In this document: positions 16,460 to 26,175 of the stretch, piece after piece | Position numbering within the stretch: position 1 is the first letter of the stretch | Layout of the letters: each line of letters begins with the position of its first letter | Assembly: GCA_964429235.1 (NCBI GenBank) | Contig: CAYSAQ010000004.1 | Location: 78,531 to 142,530 of the forward strand | Reading direction: 5' to 3' | DNA from: CAYSAQ01 sp964429235 | GTDB taxonomy: Bacteria; Margulisbacteria; Riflemargulisbacteria; GWF2-35-9; DYQY01 | Length of the DNA: 64,000 nt | The notes under the pieces: model-generated | Database searches by the model: none | Seen by the model: only the letters and a program-made list of their open reading frames with translations | Told to the model about the DNA's origin: nothing | Made by a program: the position numbers and the translations under genes

Positions 16460-17081
16460 AGTTTTACATGATTTTGGGTTTTATTCTATTCTTACCAATC
16501 CAATACTAGGATATGAAACACTTACTGAGGTATTAGTAGCGAATAATGTTCCATATATACAATTACGTATTAAAAATCAATCAGATGCTGAAATACTTCA
16601 GATAGCAAAGAACTTAAGCTCTATTACAAAAGATTCTAAGAGTAACCTAATCATTAATGACAGTCCGCAAATTGCAATTAAATCAAACGCAGATGGCATT
16701 CATATCGGGCAAGATGACATGGTATACCAAGATGTTAGAGACTTAGTTGGCGATAAGATGATTATTGGATTATCTACACATAATATAGAACAAGTAAAAG
16801 AAGCTAATCTTTTAAAACCTAATTATATTGGAATGGGGCCAGTATATAAAACGCCCACAAAAAAAATACCAGATCCAGTATTAAAGCCAGCAGGACTTAA
16901 GGCAATGATGGATGTTAATGAATTGCCATATGTTGCAATTGGTGGAATAGATTTTTCCAATATAGAAGATGTGTTAGCTGTAGGAGCAAAGAATTTATGT
17001 GCTGTACGCCTTATTAATGAATGCTTAACAAAACAAGAAGTGCTCGAAGTGTTAAAAAAAATCAATTTATTATTTCATTAA
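16434..17081 (+). CDS. thiE: Thiamine-phosphate synthase
   Basis: 215 residues. The TIM-barrel motifs HIGQDD, YIGMGPVYKTPTK and VAIGGI are those of ThiE, which joins the pyrimidine and thiazole halves of thiamine. The start (ATG 16434 or ATG 16440) lies inside the end of cysS. No other thi gene is in the window. Confidence 0.93.
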   Translation: MVMILLNNKVLHDFGFYSILTNPILGYETLTEVLVANNVPYIQLRIKNQSDAEILQIAKNLSSITKDSKSNLIINDSPQIAIKSNADGIHIGQDDMVYQDVRDLVGDKMIIGLSTHNIEQVKEANLLKPNYIGMGPVYKTPTKKIPDPVLKPAGLKAMMDVNELPYVAIGGIDFSNIEDVLAVGAKNLCAVRLINECLTKQEVLEVLKKINLLFH

Positions 17082-17173
17082 TATTTCAGACGATATTTAA
17101 ACCATAATCTTTCAATACATTAATAGCGAGTTTTTTGGCGATATTAAACTGTAAGATAAATAGGGGGAAAGTT

Positions 17174-19855
17174 ATGGCTGGACAAGCAGGAATTGATGGA
17201 TCAATAAATATAGACGGTATAGCTGGCGTACAAGGCGCTGGTCAAGTTGATGGTTCATATTCACAAGTAGGTGCTGATGTAGAAAGTTCTGTTGCAGCTA
17301 GCTACCAAGGAAGCATTCCTGATATTTCAGTTACTGGTGCTGAGGTATTACCTTCATATTCAACTACTATCGAGGAAGTAGAATCGGCAGCAGCTACCGC
17401 TCCTGCTTATGAATCTTCATCTTTAAATGTAACAGCTTCTACTGGTGAGATAAATCAATCAGTAGTAGATTTTATAGAACCTCAAAATGCTTATATATTA
17501 GGAATAATTGCTGAGCTTGGTATTAATGACGAGATGGCAGAAGAAATGCGTATGGAACTCATAATGAACTTGCTAGCTAATAACTTTGGTTATCAATCAG
17601 ATAGCGCTGGTGAAGGTTGGGGCACAGTAGAACATACTCTTACTGAACAATCAGGAGATTGTGAAGACCTATCAAATCTTGCGGCTAGTCTGTTTATGGC
17701 TGCTGGTTTTCCAGCTGAAGATGTAAATGTATATGTTAATTTAGCTGAAACACAAGGTGAACAAGGCCACGTAGTTCTTGGTGTCACTGTAAACGGACAA
17801 GAAGTTAAACTAGATTTTGAACAATTAATAAATGATGCTGATGGCAATTATATAGAACTAAGTGAATCATTTATGTTTAATAATTCAATTAATAAAGCAG
17901 AATATGACTTTTCATACTCAATTAATGGAGTGCAACAATTAAGTGCGAGTATTAGTGGAGATATAAGCTTAGAGGATGCGAATAATATTAACTCTTTATA
18001 TACAGCTGGAACAACGCCAGAACCAAGCATAGGTGAAATGGAAATTATTTTAAGGGAAATGAATGATGACTTTGCTCTATCTTTAACTGACGGTGATTTT
18101 AATATAACTAGTTATCAGAGTCAGATTAATCAACTCCTTAATGGAGCAACCACTATAGCTGAATATAATCAACTAGCAAATATGGTTAGCAATGCTAATC
18201 AAAATATAGCAGAAACATATTTTGGAGAAGAAGCAAGTTTTCCAGCATTAGATGGTGAAGTAGCCGCTGATTATATGATTTCAATTTCAGGAAATGTAGG
18301 AACATTATTCACTAATAATAGTGATTCATCTATTATGAATTACCTTGAAGATACCGTATTAAGTGAAATGGAAGACGCAATTGCTGCTTTTAACAGTTCT
18401 GATAAAAAAGAAGCAGATATTATTGCATTTACTGAAGCAATAAAGTTATGGAGTGAACAATACTCTTCTGTAGCTGGAAACATTAATAATACTTCACTTC
18501 TTGATGGTTTACATGCACAAATAGAGTCAGTAAATTCTGATATTTCTGCAATTTCCAATATATTATTAACCAACGCAGGGTTGGGAGTAGCTGGTGATGT
18601 TCAACTTGATGGAACAATTTCTTTTGAAAATACGCTTTCTACTTTTGCAAGTTCAATAACAAGAAGAGATCGAGATGATTTCTATGAAACGTTTGCAAAT
18701 AGATATGATCCTCTTGGGGAAGATTTGACAATCGAAGCTAATGATTCTGAATCCACTGGAGCAGATGTGTATTTAGTAACAAAAGAAATGTCAGAATATT
18801 TAGAATCGCAAGGAGTAACGGTAGCAGAAGGTTCTTTTATCATTAATAGTAGTACTAATTTTTGGAGCGTAGGGACAGAAGATGATTTAACATCTAATCC
18901 TTTCACTAATGAATTAGTAGGCAGTGATATTCAAAATAATCTTGAGGCTATAATAAATGCTGTGTCAGAACTTAACACAGCACTAATTCCAACAAACAAT
19001 GATTATTCTATTAATTTAGGAAATGCAACAGATGCACAAATTGAAACACATATTACAAATGATTTATTGACAGGTATAGATTCATTATTAACTCAAATTG
19101 ATGAATTGCTTGATGCAGAAACATTTGATTATGCAGCATTTATGGTTAAGAATAACGAATTAAATGAATTATTAGGACAACTAGATTCTGCTGTGGATAG
19201 TTTAGATAATGGTATTAGCAGTACTCTTCAGCCAGGGTTAAGTGCATCTTTTCGTTCTTTAGCTCAGATAGTGGGAACAATAGAATCAAGTAGTAGCACT
19301 ATCACAATTAATCCTAGTGATTCGCCATCAGATATAAGAGCTGAAATAACAGAGTTTATGAACAATGAAACTTTTAGGAAAACTGAGGCTTCACTTGTTG
19401 AAGCATTAAATAATCTTGGAGTTACAATAGGTAGAATTTCTGAAGATCCAGTTGATGGGGGAACAGTTGGTAATGGGCCAATAAATCCAGAGGATCATTT
19501 TGATGAACTAAACCAAGCATATATAGACGATGGAGCTAGAGGCCTTACTCAGGCAGCTTTTGAAATTGCTGTTGATACAGTAATTGCGCACGCCCCTCCA
19601 GGGTCATCTAAGTATGAACAGATGTTGTATAAACTATCTAATACAATAGAAGTATTATTTGAGACACTTCTACTAATGTCAGATTATATGGCAAGCAATC
19701 CTGATTTTGCTGAAGACCCAGGAGCATTGTTTACTCTACAACAAGAAATTACGCAGGTTAAAGATACAATATCTACTCTAAATGCAGCAGGATCATTAAG
19801 CACAAACATAATTTCAGATAGCTTGTCACAATTCACTAGAGACATGAACTCTTAA
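17174..19855 (+). CDS. Large BTLCP/transglutaminase-like protein without signal peptide
   Basis: 893 residues from the ATG at 17174, chosen for SD GGGGG (17163-17167). The first 90 residues are Gly/Ala/Ser/Gln-rich with no hydrophobic signal. Residues about 100-225 carry SGDCEDLSNLAASLF (C163), GHVVLGV (H199) and VKLDFEQL (D214), the Cys-His-Asp pattern of bacterial transglutaminase-like cysteine proteinases such as LapG. About 650 residues of mostly helical, Ser/Asn/Asp-rich, cysteine-poor sequence follow, ending in a predicted coiled coil. Composition is like proteins exported by flagellar-type or type III machines, but that is inference. It lies between the two FliG-like loci. Confidence 0.65.
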   Translation: MAGQAGIDGSINIDGIAGVQGAGQVDGSYSQVGADVESSVAASYQGSIPDISVTGAEVLPSYSTTIEEVESAAATAPAYESSSLNVTASTGEINQSVVDFIEPQNAYILGIIAELGINDEMAEEMRMELIMNLLANNFGYQSDSAGEGWGTVEHTLTEQSGDCEDLSNLAASLFMAAGFPAEDVNVYVNLAETQGEQGHVVLGVTVNGQEVKLDFEQLINDADGNYIELSESFMFNNSINKAEYDFSYSINGVQQLSASISGDISLEDANNINSLYTAGTTPEPSIGEMEIILREMNDDFALSLTDGDFNITSYQSQINQLLNGATTIAEYNQLANMVSNANQNIAETYFGEEASFPALDGEVAADYMISISGNVGTLFTNNSDSSIMNYLEDTVLSEMEDAIAAFNSSDKKEADIIAFTEAIKLWSEQYSSVAGNINNTSLLDGLHAQIESVNSDISAISNILLTNAGLGVAGDVQLDGTISFENTLSTFASSITRRDRDDFYETFANRYDPLGEDLTIEANDSESTGADVYLVTKEMSEYLESQGVTVAEGSFIINSSTNFWSVGTEDDLTSNPFTNELVGSDIQNNLEAIINAVSELNTALIPTNNDYSINLGNATDAQIETHITNDLLTGIDSLLTQIDELLDAETFDYAAFMVKNNELNELLGQLDSAVDSLDNGISSTLQPGLSASFRSLAQIVGTIESSSSTITINPSDSPSDIRAEITEFMNNETFRKTEASLVEALNNLGVTIGRISEDPVDGGTVGNGPINPEDHFDELNQAYIDDGARGLTQAAFEIAVDTVIAHAPPGSSKYEQMLYKLSNTIEVLFETLLLMSDYMASNPDFAEDPGALFTLQQEITQVKDTISTLNAAGSLSTNIISDSLSQFTRDMNS

Positions 19856-19896
19856 AAATATAGCCTACTGAATAATTTTCAGCTAAAATCTTAATT

Positions 19897-20535
19897 ATGG
19901 CCGATAGCAAAACTATTGAATTCCAATTAATAAAAAAATTATATGCAAAATATAAACAAGAAATAACTCCAATTGATGGAATATATGTAACAGCTAAATT
20001 TAATGGTTTATCAGAGCTTATCAGCTTAGAATTGAAGTCTAAACCAATAAATACAAAAGTTCTTATTGCAGATATAAAGTTTATAAATAAATCATTAGAG
20101 ATCAATAATAATGTCACTGAAAATAAAGTCAAAAAAATGATTTTATCCAAATTAAATAAAATACCAGGTGCAATTGATGATTTAAAACTATTTATCAATG
20201 CAAATAAAAATTTAATGCAGAGGTTAAAGACATATGGTGCTGAATTTGAGGAAACGGTTAAGAATGACATCTCAATAAAGTCGAATAGGGGATTTAGAAA
20301 GATTAATCTTACATGTGAGGAGTCTATTGAAGATTCAAAAGTATTAGAGGAATATCAATTGGCGCAAGCTGAACTTCTTAAGAAAATTGCCTCTTCCAAT
20401 AAAGGATTACTTATAAAAATGGCCAAAGACGTTGAGAACATGGGCACTAAAGAAGTTGTTCTAAAAGTAATTCTTGCAAAAATATGCACAGATCCTTTTG
20501 GTAGTTTAATTCTATTAAAAGTATTTAGCGACTAA
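19897..20535 (+). CDS. Hypothetical protein, 212 aa, Lys-rich
   Basis: 212 residues, not recognised. No signal or membrane segment. A beta-rich N-terminal third (IDGIYVTAKFNGLSELISLEL) vaguely recalls the YbaB nucleoid-protein fold. The rest is helical (KVKKMILSKLNKIPGAIDDLKLF; YQLAQAELLKKIASSNKGLL). TAAAAT (19884-19889) lies 7 bases before the ATG and there is no SD, so the mRNA may be leaderless. It follows the 893-residue protein by 41 bases and may work with it. It ends convergently with the glycosidase operon, overlapping it by 4 bases. Confidence 0.6.
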   Translation: MADSKTIEFQLIKKLYAKYKQEITPIDGIYVTAKFNGLSELISLELKSKPINTKVLIADIKFINKSLEINNNVTENKVKKMILSKLNKIPGAIDDLKLFINANKNLMQRLKTYGAEFEETVKNDISIKSNRGFRKINLTCEESIEDSKVLEEYQLAQAELLKKIASSNKGLLIKMAKDVENMGTKEVVLKVILAKICTDPFGSLILLKVFSD

Positions 20536-22877
20536 TAGTGAGCATATATTCTTTTAGTATCAGGTGATACCAAAAAGCTTTTACCATTAACATCTTGAGA
20601 GCAATCAGCAATAGCAAATCTCTTGATATTCATTGGAAAATTTATTTCAATAGTCTTAGGCACTACTTTAAATGAGCAATCTAGCGATATTTCAATAGTA
20701 CCTTCTTCAATCACTTCATACTTAAAACTAACTTCACCAAAGTGAGTTGGAGCATTTTTAACCTTTACTATCTCAAATAATGATATCCATTCTTTAGGAA
20801 TTACAGGAGTAAGAACTAGTTTTTCAGGCTCCTCTAAAATTAGCATATTTCTTACAACCATAAGGAAATCAGCAGCAGCCCAACCATGGTGACCATCACC
20901 AACTACACCGCCAAAAGTAAATGGGTGAATAGATTCAGGCCAAGTAAAAGTGTCAGTAGCTTTATCAAGTAACCAATAGATCAAGTCTAGCGCTTTATAA
21001 TCCCTCTGTGACAGGTATACTTGCGAAATATGAGCATTTAGATATGTTCCATGGCCAGAATGATTGATGTCATGGAAAAACGCACCATTCGTGAAACAAC
21101 GTTCTCTAAGCATTTCTATTGTATTTACCAATCTTTCATCAAATGGATCAAATAGATACAATGGATAAAGAACAGCAAGACTACCAATAGAACCACTGTC
21201 TATGTATCTTTCAGGACCAATTGGTAAACAAGGTTTTCCTTCTTTTTGGTAAGCAGATTCAATAGAAGTGTTTAAATCAGCTTCAAGTTTAGTAATAGCT
21301 CTTTCAATAAACTGAGTATCAAGCTTCTCTTCAGGAACTTGGTCAATCAAAAATTTTGCATCAAGTAATCCTTTTAATGACCAATAATCATCCCAGTAAT
21401 ATACGCCATTTGCCCCAAAGTGCTCAGCACTTAGGCCCTTAGGCATTAATCCTGTATACGGTGCTTTTGCATTATATTCAGCTTTCAGTTTTTTCACTAT
21501 CCATTTTGCGCCATTATATACAGAAGGAATAAGTCGTCTTAGCGATTCGATATCACGTGTAACTCTAAAATATTCAGCAATTACCCAAATAGCTTCGCCA
21601 TTACTATCCCATTCTGTAAGCTGTGAAAAGAAGAACCCATTTAGCTTTTGTCTAGAAGGATATGTCATTAACACTTCTTGCGCTTCTTTTGCATAACCAC
21701 ATTTAAACAATGATTGTAGTAAGTAGGCAGCATCTCTAAACCAAAAATTATGATAATTAAATGGTCCAGGCGTGATGCTCTTGCCATCATGTAATAGTAA
21801 TAGGTAACTTATGTTTGTTTTAAATGCTTTTTCTAGTCGTTTATCAGGAATGTTTATATCTATTCCCTCTGCAACTTTTGTTCCCCATTCAACTAATGTT
21901 TGTTGCAAGAAGCTATCGTAAGTTCCTGTAAGATAAGATTCTTTAGGGATAACACTTGTTTTATCCATAGGGATTCTGGCTTCAATTACTTTCTCTTCAC
22001 TCGGATTTAAGAATAGTTTGTATTCTGCGCAAGCTGTTGCGAGTCCTGCACTACATTTGATATCATTTGTAGTAGTAATAGATTGATCTTTTAATAATTC
22101 GTTTACATCCCCACGGTCAAAATTAGAAAGTAGAACTCTTGATGGAGATTCTAATAAAACTAAACCAAGATGCCCATTAACAAAAAACATATTATTTTTA
22201 TATTGACATTTAGTAATTAAGCTAACACCTTCAGGATTATATGGTCGGGTTGATACAACTAAAGATATTTCATCGCCATCATCACCATAATTAACCACTT
22301 TAGAAGAGTGAAAGATAACATCTCGACCTTCAATAGATTGAACAAAAGAGGTGACGGTAATAAAAAAATCACCGGCCTCAAATCTTGTTTCTATAACAGG
22401 CACACTACTTAGTACTCTTTGTTTTACTCTTTTCATTTGTGAAGGTGCAAATAGCTTTCCTTTATAAAATGCCCAAACATCAACAGACCAACTGTTTATT
22501 CTTGGTGTCACTAATCCTCTAACATCTATTATTGCTTCTTTGGTATGCCCTAGCTTTCCAATACCAGTCCAGTTTCTGTTAGCCACATTCATAGCAGGGA
22601 GCTGAAAGCCCCTTGGAATAAAGCCTGCTTCTCTGCTGTTATATTGTTGTACTACCCAAAATGGCCAAACCCAAAGAGAGTGTGATGCAAATACTATTCT
22701 GTTAAACATACCTCTAATCATGTTTAATACATTCATAGAGATTAAATCTTTTGGTAGTCCGCCTCTGCCTTGTTGACCAACAATAGACATGGGTTTAACA
22801 AAATCAATTGCCAATTCTGGTATGCCAAACTTGTCAGCTATAAAATTCAACACTAGTTTCTTTATATACTTAAACAT
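20532..22877 (-). CDS. Six-hairpin (alpha/alpha toroid) glycosidase
   Basis: 781 residues, cytoplasmic. An N-terminal beta-rich region (about 60-330) precedes an alpha/alpha barrel (about 340-700) with NYHNFWFRDAAYLLQSLF. R381-D382 match the catalytic-acid context of GH15, GH63 and GH37-like enzymes and amylo-1,6-glucosidases. GPERYIDSGSIGSL and HHGWAAADFLM are also typical. The C-terminus is a beta-sandwich. It probably hydrolyses an internal storage or capsular glycan. The substrate is unknown. Its start overlaps the stop of the FliG-like gene by 8 bases, so it is the third gene of that operon. Confidence 0.8.
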   Translation of the reverse strand: MFKYIKKLVLNFIADKFGIPELAIDFVKPMSIVGQQGRGGLPKDLISMNVLNMIRGMFNRIVFASHSLWVWPFWVVQQYNSREAGFIPRGFQLPAMNVANRNWTGIGKLGHTKEAIIDVRGLVTPRINSWSVDVWAFYKGKLFAPSQMKRVKQRVLSSVPVIETRFEAGDFFITVTSFVQSIEGRDVIFHSSKVVNYGDDGDEISLVVSTRPYNPEGVSLITKCQYKNNMFFVNGHLGLVLLESPSRVLLSNFDRGDVNELLKDQSITTTNDIKCSAGLATACAEYKLFLNPSEEKVIEARIPMDKTSVIPKESYLTGTYDSFLQQTLVEWGTKVAEGIDINIPDKRLEKAFKTNISYLLLLHDGKSITPGPFNYHNFWFRDAAYLLQSLFKCGYAKEAQEVLMTYPSRQKLNGFFFSQLTEWDSNGEAIWVIAEYFRVTRDIESLRRLIPSVYNGAKWIVKKLKAEYNAKAPYTGLMPKGLSAEHFGANGVYYWDDYWSLKGLLDAKFLIDQVPEEKLDTQFIERAITKLEADLNTSIESAYQKEGKPCLPIGPERYIDSGSIGSLAVLYPLYLFDPFDERLVNTIEMLRERCFTNGAFFHDINHSGHGTYLNAHISQVYLSQRDYKALDLIYWLLDKATDTFTWPESIHPFTFGGVVGDGHHGWAAADFLMVVRNMLILEEPEKLVLTPVIPKEWISLFEIVKVKNAPTHFGEVSFKYEVIEEGTIEISLDCSFKVVPKTIEINFPMNIKRFAIADCSQDVNGKSFLVSPDTKRIYAHY

Positions 22878-23874
22878 TATAATTAAAGTGCTTTACTATG
22901 AATTCTTTGGACTTATCAATATTTTCTTGGCAAATTCTTTGATTCTCTAATAATTTCAAATGTGCTTTTAGTTCAATGCCTTTTTTGCTTGATATTGCAG
23001 AGAATATTGTTTTGATTTGTGCTTTGCTAATAGTTTGCATTGCTAAGCCAAGCACTGAAATAGGCACTTCGGTTAATCTTTGTTTTAGTGAAGCTTTTGG
23101 TTGTTTGAGAATATCATTAAATCTCAGAACAAACCCTTTTGGTAATACATTTTGTTCATTCATTGTTTTTATTAGCTTTGTTCTGTGATATTCAGGCAAT
23201 TTGTCAAAAACCGTGCCAAGTGCATCACTTTTATCAACAAAGTTTGAAAGGTTACCTTTAATGTTTTCTGCTAATTCAGCGACATAATTCTGGTCAACAC
23301 CATCAAGTTTTAATAATGTATTAATTAATTCATTCTTTTGATCTATATTTTCCCATATTATTTGAGCTATTTTGTCAGGCAAGAAGTACATCAATACAGA
23401 AACACGCTTCAAATAATCATCTTCATCTAGCCAGGAATCCATAAGGCCAATGAGTTTAAAAGCATCACCATCAGTTATAAAATAAAAAGGATTTTGCCTT
23501 GTTACTGTATAATTAGGTTTATATATTTGCGGAGTTTGATAGAGTTTTTGTGTTTTTCTGGCTAAAGAATAAGTGTTTATTATAAGCATAAATATTATAA
23601 GCAATATAGCTAAAACAATACTATATATAATAATTGATATTAGCTTGTAGTCATTTAGGATGCTTTCTTGTTTTGCAAAAACATTTTTCTCTAAAGCAGC
23701 GATGCGTGTATTGATTGCTTCGTTGATTCTTATCTCATTATTCGCTACTTGATTATCTACATACTTTATTAAGTTCTCCTGTTGAATAGCTGCTTTGTTA
23801 ATTGCTGTTGCAGAAAAAGAGAACTGCGAAATTGCTAAAAGAATTACAAGAATAGCGATTTTTCTTATTTTCAT
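22870..23874 (-). CDS. Second membrane-anchored FliG-like protein
   Basis: 334 residues. Signal peptide (about 1-22), a short periplasmic coiled coil (25-80), a transmembrane helix (about 83-106) and a cytoplasmic FliG-like domain (about 130-330). FITDGDAFKLIGLMD, VSVLMYFLPDKIAQIIW and FDKLPEYHRTKLIKTMNEQN line up with the matching segments of the fusion at 12912 (FNFIDESNIFKLAFIL, VAVIVSFLPSHLSRIIF, LDKFSNQKKSELAKQL). The C-terminal part keeps the helical layout, but the FliG charged torque residues are largely lost. So it is a diverged paralog, perhaps structural. It overlaps the receiver gene by 4 bases and the glycosidase by 8. Confidence 0.7.
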   Translation of the reverse strand: MKIRKIAILVILLAISQFSFSATAINKAAIQQENLIKYVDNQVANNEIRINEAINTRIAALEKNVFAKQESILNDYKLISIIIYSIVLAILLIIFMLIINTYSLARKTQKLYQTPQIYKPNYTVTRQNPFYFITDGDAFKLIGLMDSWLDEDDYLKRVSVLMYFLPDKIAQIIWENIDQKNELINTLLKLDGVDQNYVAELAENIKGNLSNFVDKSDALGTVFDKLPEYHRTKLIKTMNEQNVLPKGFVLRFNDILKQPKASLKQRLTEVPISVLGLAMQTISKAQIKTIFSAISSKKGIELKAHLKLLENQRICQENIDKSKEFIVKHFNYNV

Positions 23875-24224
23875 AAACCTAACCTTTCTATTATGTTATT
23901 TATATTTACAGGCTTTAAGAGTATAGAATTAAGCCCTATGTTCCTGATTTTTTTTATATGCTCAATATCTAAATTTTGCACTACAATTATTATATTAGCA
24001 TGATTATTTTTTTTTCTAATATCTCGAAGTAAATCAATTTCAGATTCATTATTATCATTCACACCAAAAACCAAATATTCAAAAAAAGTTTTATTTGTTT
24101 CTTTTGCTATCTTAGTAATAGGAATAGCTGAAATACTGTATTCATCGCTTAATCTCTCTTGTAGTATATCTCTTAATGTTAATGAAAAAAAATCATTACT
24201 ATCAGATATAAGAATCTTTTTCAT
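23871..24224 (-). CDS. Degenerate CheY-like receiver
   Basis: 117 residues from ATG 24224. A TTG at 24233 is the other option, but the C8 tract (24234-24241, G8 in the mRNA) is the only SD and suits the ATG. The fold is recognised by KKILISDSNDFFSLTLRDIL, the strand YLVFGV, IIIVV and LLKPVN, the last keeping the conserved Lys-Pro. The phospho-acceptor Asp is Gly (YLVFGV in place of the usual LVLLD pattern) and the Thr/Ser position is not conserved, so it is probably not phosphorylated. It is the first gene of the operon with the FliG-like protein, suggesting a fixed docking partner instead of a switch. Confidence 0.7.
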   Translation of the reverse strand: MKKILISDSNDFFSLTLRDILQERLSDEYSISAIPITKIAKETNKTFFEYLVFGVNDNNESEIDLLRDIRKKNNHANIIIVVQNLDIEHIKKIRNIGLNSILLKPVNINNIIERLGL

Positions 24225-24233
24225 TTTAATCAA

Positions 24234-24241
24234 CCCCCCCC
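24234..24241 (-). promoter_or_regulatory. G8 tract serving as Shine-Dalgarno
   Basis: Eight consecutive G in the mRNA sense, 9 bases before the ATG of the receiver gene. Long G runs are very rare in this AT-rich DNA. Slippage would change SD strength or spacing for the receiver-FliG operon. Confidence 0.5.
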
Positions 24242-24329
24242 TTAAAAGCTACATCTATAGTATAAAATAATAGAGTTCTATACAACAATATAAGTTTAAT
24301 ATTTACTTATCACATGGTATATTATCTTC

Positions 24330-25265
24330 ATGAAAAACTTAATAAATAAAGACAAATCTGTCAGAGATATCCTGTCAACAAAGGGTTACACTTTTTCAGC
24401 CGAATTCATACCACCAAGAAATGGTGAGCCAATAGATCCTGTTCTTAATAAAGTTAAAATAGTAGCAAATGCGGGAATTGATTTTGTATCAATCACAAAA
24501 GGCGCGGGTGGTTCATTAAGAGGTGGGACAGTTCCTATATCTTATATAATCAAAGAAAAACTAGGTGTGCCTGTAATATCTCACATAACTTGTATGGAAA
24601 TGAATAGTAAAGATATAGAAAATTATCTTATAGACCACTCTTACTTAGGCATTACAAACTTGCTAGCACTAAGAGGTGATCCGCCTACAGGAGTCCTAAG
24701 TGAATATAAAGCAGGGGATGATCAATATCAATATGCCCATCAGCTAATAACAAAAATTAGCGAATTAAATAGAGGCGAGTACCTATTAAGAAAAGGATAT
24801 GACAAAGATAGTACAACATATCATAAAGGTGTAGAGATGGATTTTATTATTGGAGCTGCAGCTTACCCTCAGCCTAATGATGGAAACATCGATAGAGAAG
24901 TTGATTACTTTATACAAAAAATTAAAGAAGGCGCTGAGTTTGGTATAACTCAAATGATATATTCGCCTTCAGATTTTAAAATATTTATTGATAAACTAAA
25001 GGCAAAAGGATGCGAAATACCGATCCTTCCTGGAGTAAGGGTGATCGTAAAAACGAGCCAAGCAGAATTTCTAATAAAAAACTTTAACATTAATATCCCC
25101 GAAGAATATCTGGAAATCTTAAAAAAAGACGACAACGAACAGGATATTAAGGATTACATAATAAAGCTCAGCAAAGAATTCAAGGCAGCTGGAGCAAAAG
25201 GTGCTCATTTTTTCATAATGAATGAACAAGAAATAGTCGCCGATATTATCAAAAAACTTAAATAG
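24330..25265 (+). CDS. metF: Methylenetetrahydrofolate reductase
   Basis: 311 residues. FSAEFIPPRNGEP, ISHITCMEMN, ITNLLALRGDPP and GITQMIYSPSDF fit the MTHFR TIM barrel, which reduces methylene-THF to methyl-THF with FAD. TATATT (24318-24323) lies 6 bases before the ATG and there is no SD, consistent with a leaderless mRNA. It is followed by purC 12 bases later. Confidence 0.93.
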   Translation: MKNLINKDKSVRDILSTKGYTFSAEFIPPRNGEPIDPVLNKVKIVANAGIDFVSITKGAGGSLRGGTVPISYIIKEKLGVPVISHITCMEMNSKDIENYLIDHSYLGITNLLALRGDPPTGVLSEYKAGDDQYQYAHQLITKISELNRGEYLLRKGYDKDSTTYHKGVEMDFIIGAAAYPQPNDGNIDREVDYFIQKIKEGAEFGITQMIYSPSDFKIFIDKLKAKGCEIPILPGVRVIVKTSQAEFLIKNFNINIPEEYLEILKKDDNEQDIKDYIIKLSKEFKAAGAKGAHFFIMNEQEIVADIIKKLK

Positions 25266-25277
25266 CAGGAGTGGCTT

Positions 25278-26162
25278 ATGAAAGAACTTAATTTAAAAGG
25301 AATTGAAAAATATAGGTCAGGTAAAGTAAGAGAAGTTTTTGACCTAGGAGATAAGCTTCTACTTGTCGCAACAGATAGAATATCTGCTTTTGATTTTATT
25401 TTAGCCGAGATAATTCCTGATAAGGGGAAGGTTTTAAATACTATTTCTTCTTTTTGGTTTGATAAATTAACAGATATTATTGCTAATCATAAGATTACTG
25501 ATAATGTTGATGAATATCCAGAAGAGCTTCAAGAGTATAAAGATTTATTAAGAGGCAGATCTACACTGGTAAAAAAAACAAAGGTTGTGAAGCTTGAATG
25601 TATTGTTCGAGGTTATATTACTGGGTCTGGATGGAAAGATTATCAGAAGACAGGAACTATTTGTGGCCTTCAAATGCCAGCTGGATTACAGCATTCAGAA
25701 AAACTAGAGGAACCAATATTTACGCCATCAACAAAAGCTGATGAAGGGGAACATGACATGAATGTTTCAGAAAAAGAGGCAATTGAGATTGTAGGAGAAG
25801 CTGTTTACAACACAGTAAAAGAAAAAAGTTTAGCTTTGTACTGTGCTGCTAGAGATTTTGCAGCTACAAAGGGCATTATTATTGCTGATACAAAATTTGA
25901 ATTTGGTGTTTTAGATGGAGAAATTATTCTTATTGATGAAGCATTAACTCCAGATTCTTCTAGATTCTGGCCAATGGATCAATACAAAATAGGTAAAGAT
26001 CAGCCAAGTTTCGATAAGCAATATGTTAGAGACTACCTTCTTAGTTTAGACTGGGACAAGAACCCGCCAGTACCAAGTCTTACATCAGAAGTTGTTTCTG
26101 AAACCAAAGAAAAATACGTAGAAGCATATGAGAAACTAACAGATAAAAAGTTTACAGCTTAG
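25278..26162 (+). CDS. purC: SAICAR synthase (phosphoribosylaminoimidazole-succinocarboxamide synthase)
   Basis: 294 residues, the longer PurC form. The motifs YRSGKVREVFDLGDKLLLVATDRISAFD (in two parts: GKVREVFDLGD, ATDRISAFD), ECIVRGYITGSGWKDY and IDEALTPDSSRFWP are diagnostic. It catalyses ATP-dependent ligation of aspartate to CAIR in purine synthesis. SD GCAGGAG precedes the ATG. It is apparently in one transcript with metF, linking one-carbon and purine metabolism. Confidence 0.96.
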   Translation: MKELNLKGIEKYRSGKVREVFDLGDKLLLVATDRISAFDFILAEIIPDKGKVLNTISSFWFDKLTDIIANHKITDNVDEYPEELQEYKDLLRGRSTLVKKTKVVKLECIVRGYITGSGWKDYQKTGTICGLQMPAGLQHSEKLEEPIFTPSTKADEGEHDMNVSEKEAIEIVGEAVYNTVKEKSLALYCAARDFAATKGIIIADTKFEFGVLDGEIILIDEALTPDSSRFWPMDQYKIGKDQPSFDKQYVRDYLLSLDWDKNPPVPSLTSEVVSETKEKYVEAYEKLTDKKFTA

Positions 26163-26175
26163 TATTAAAAATCCG

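Noticed and set aside
10653..24241. A complete flagellar or type III secretion operon
   Set aside because: Only FliG-like and FliF-like parts are present; no export apparatus, ATPase, rod, hook, needle or filament genes were found.
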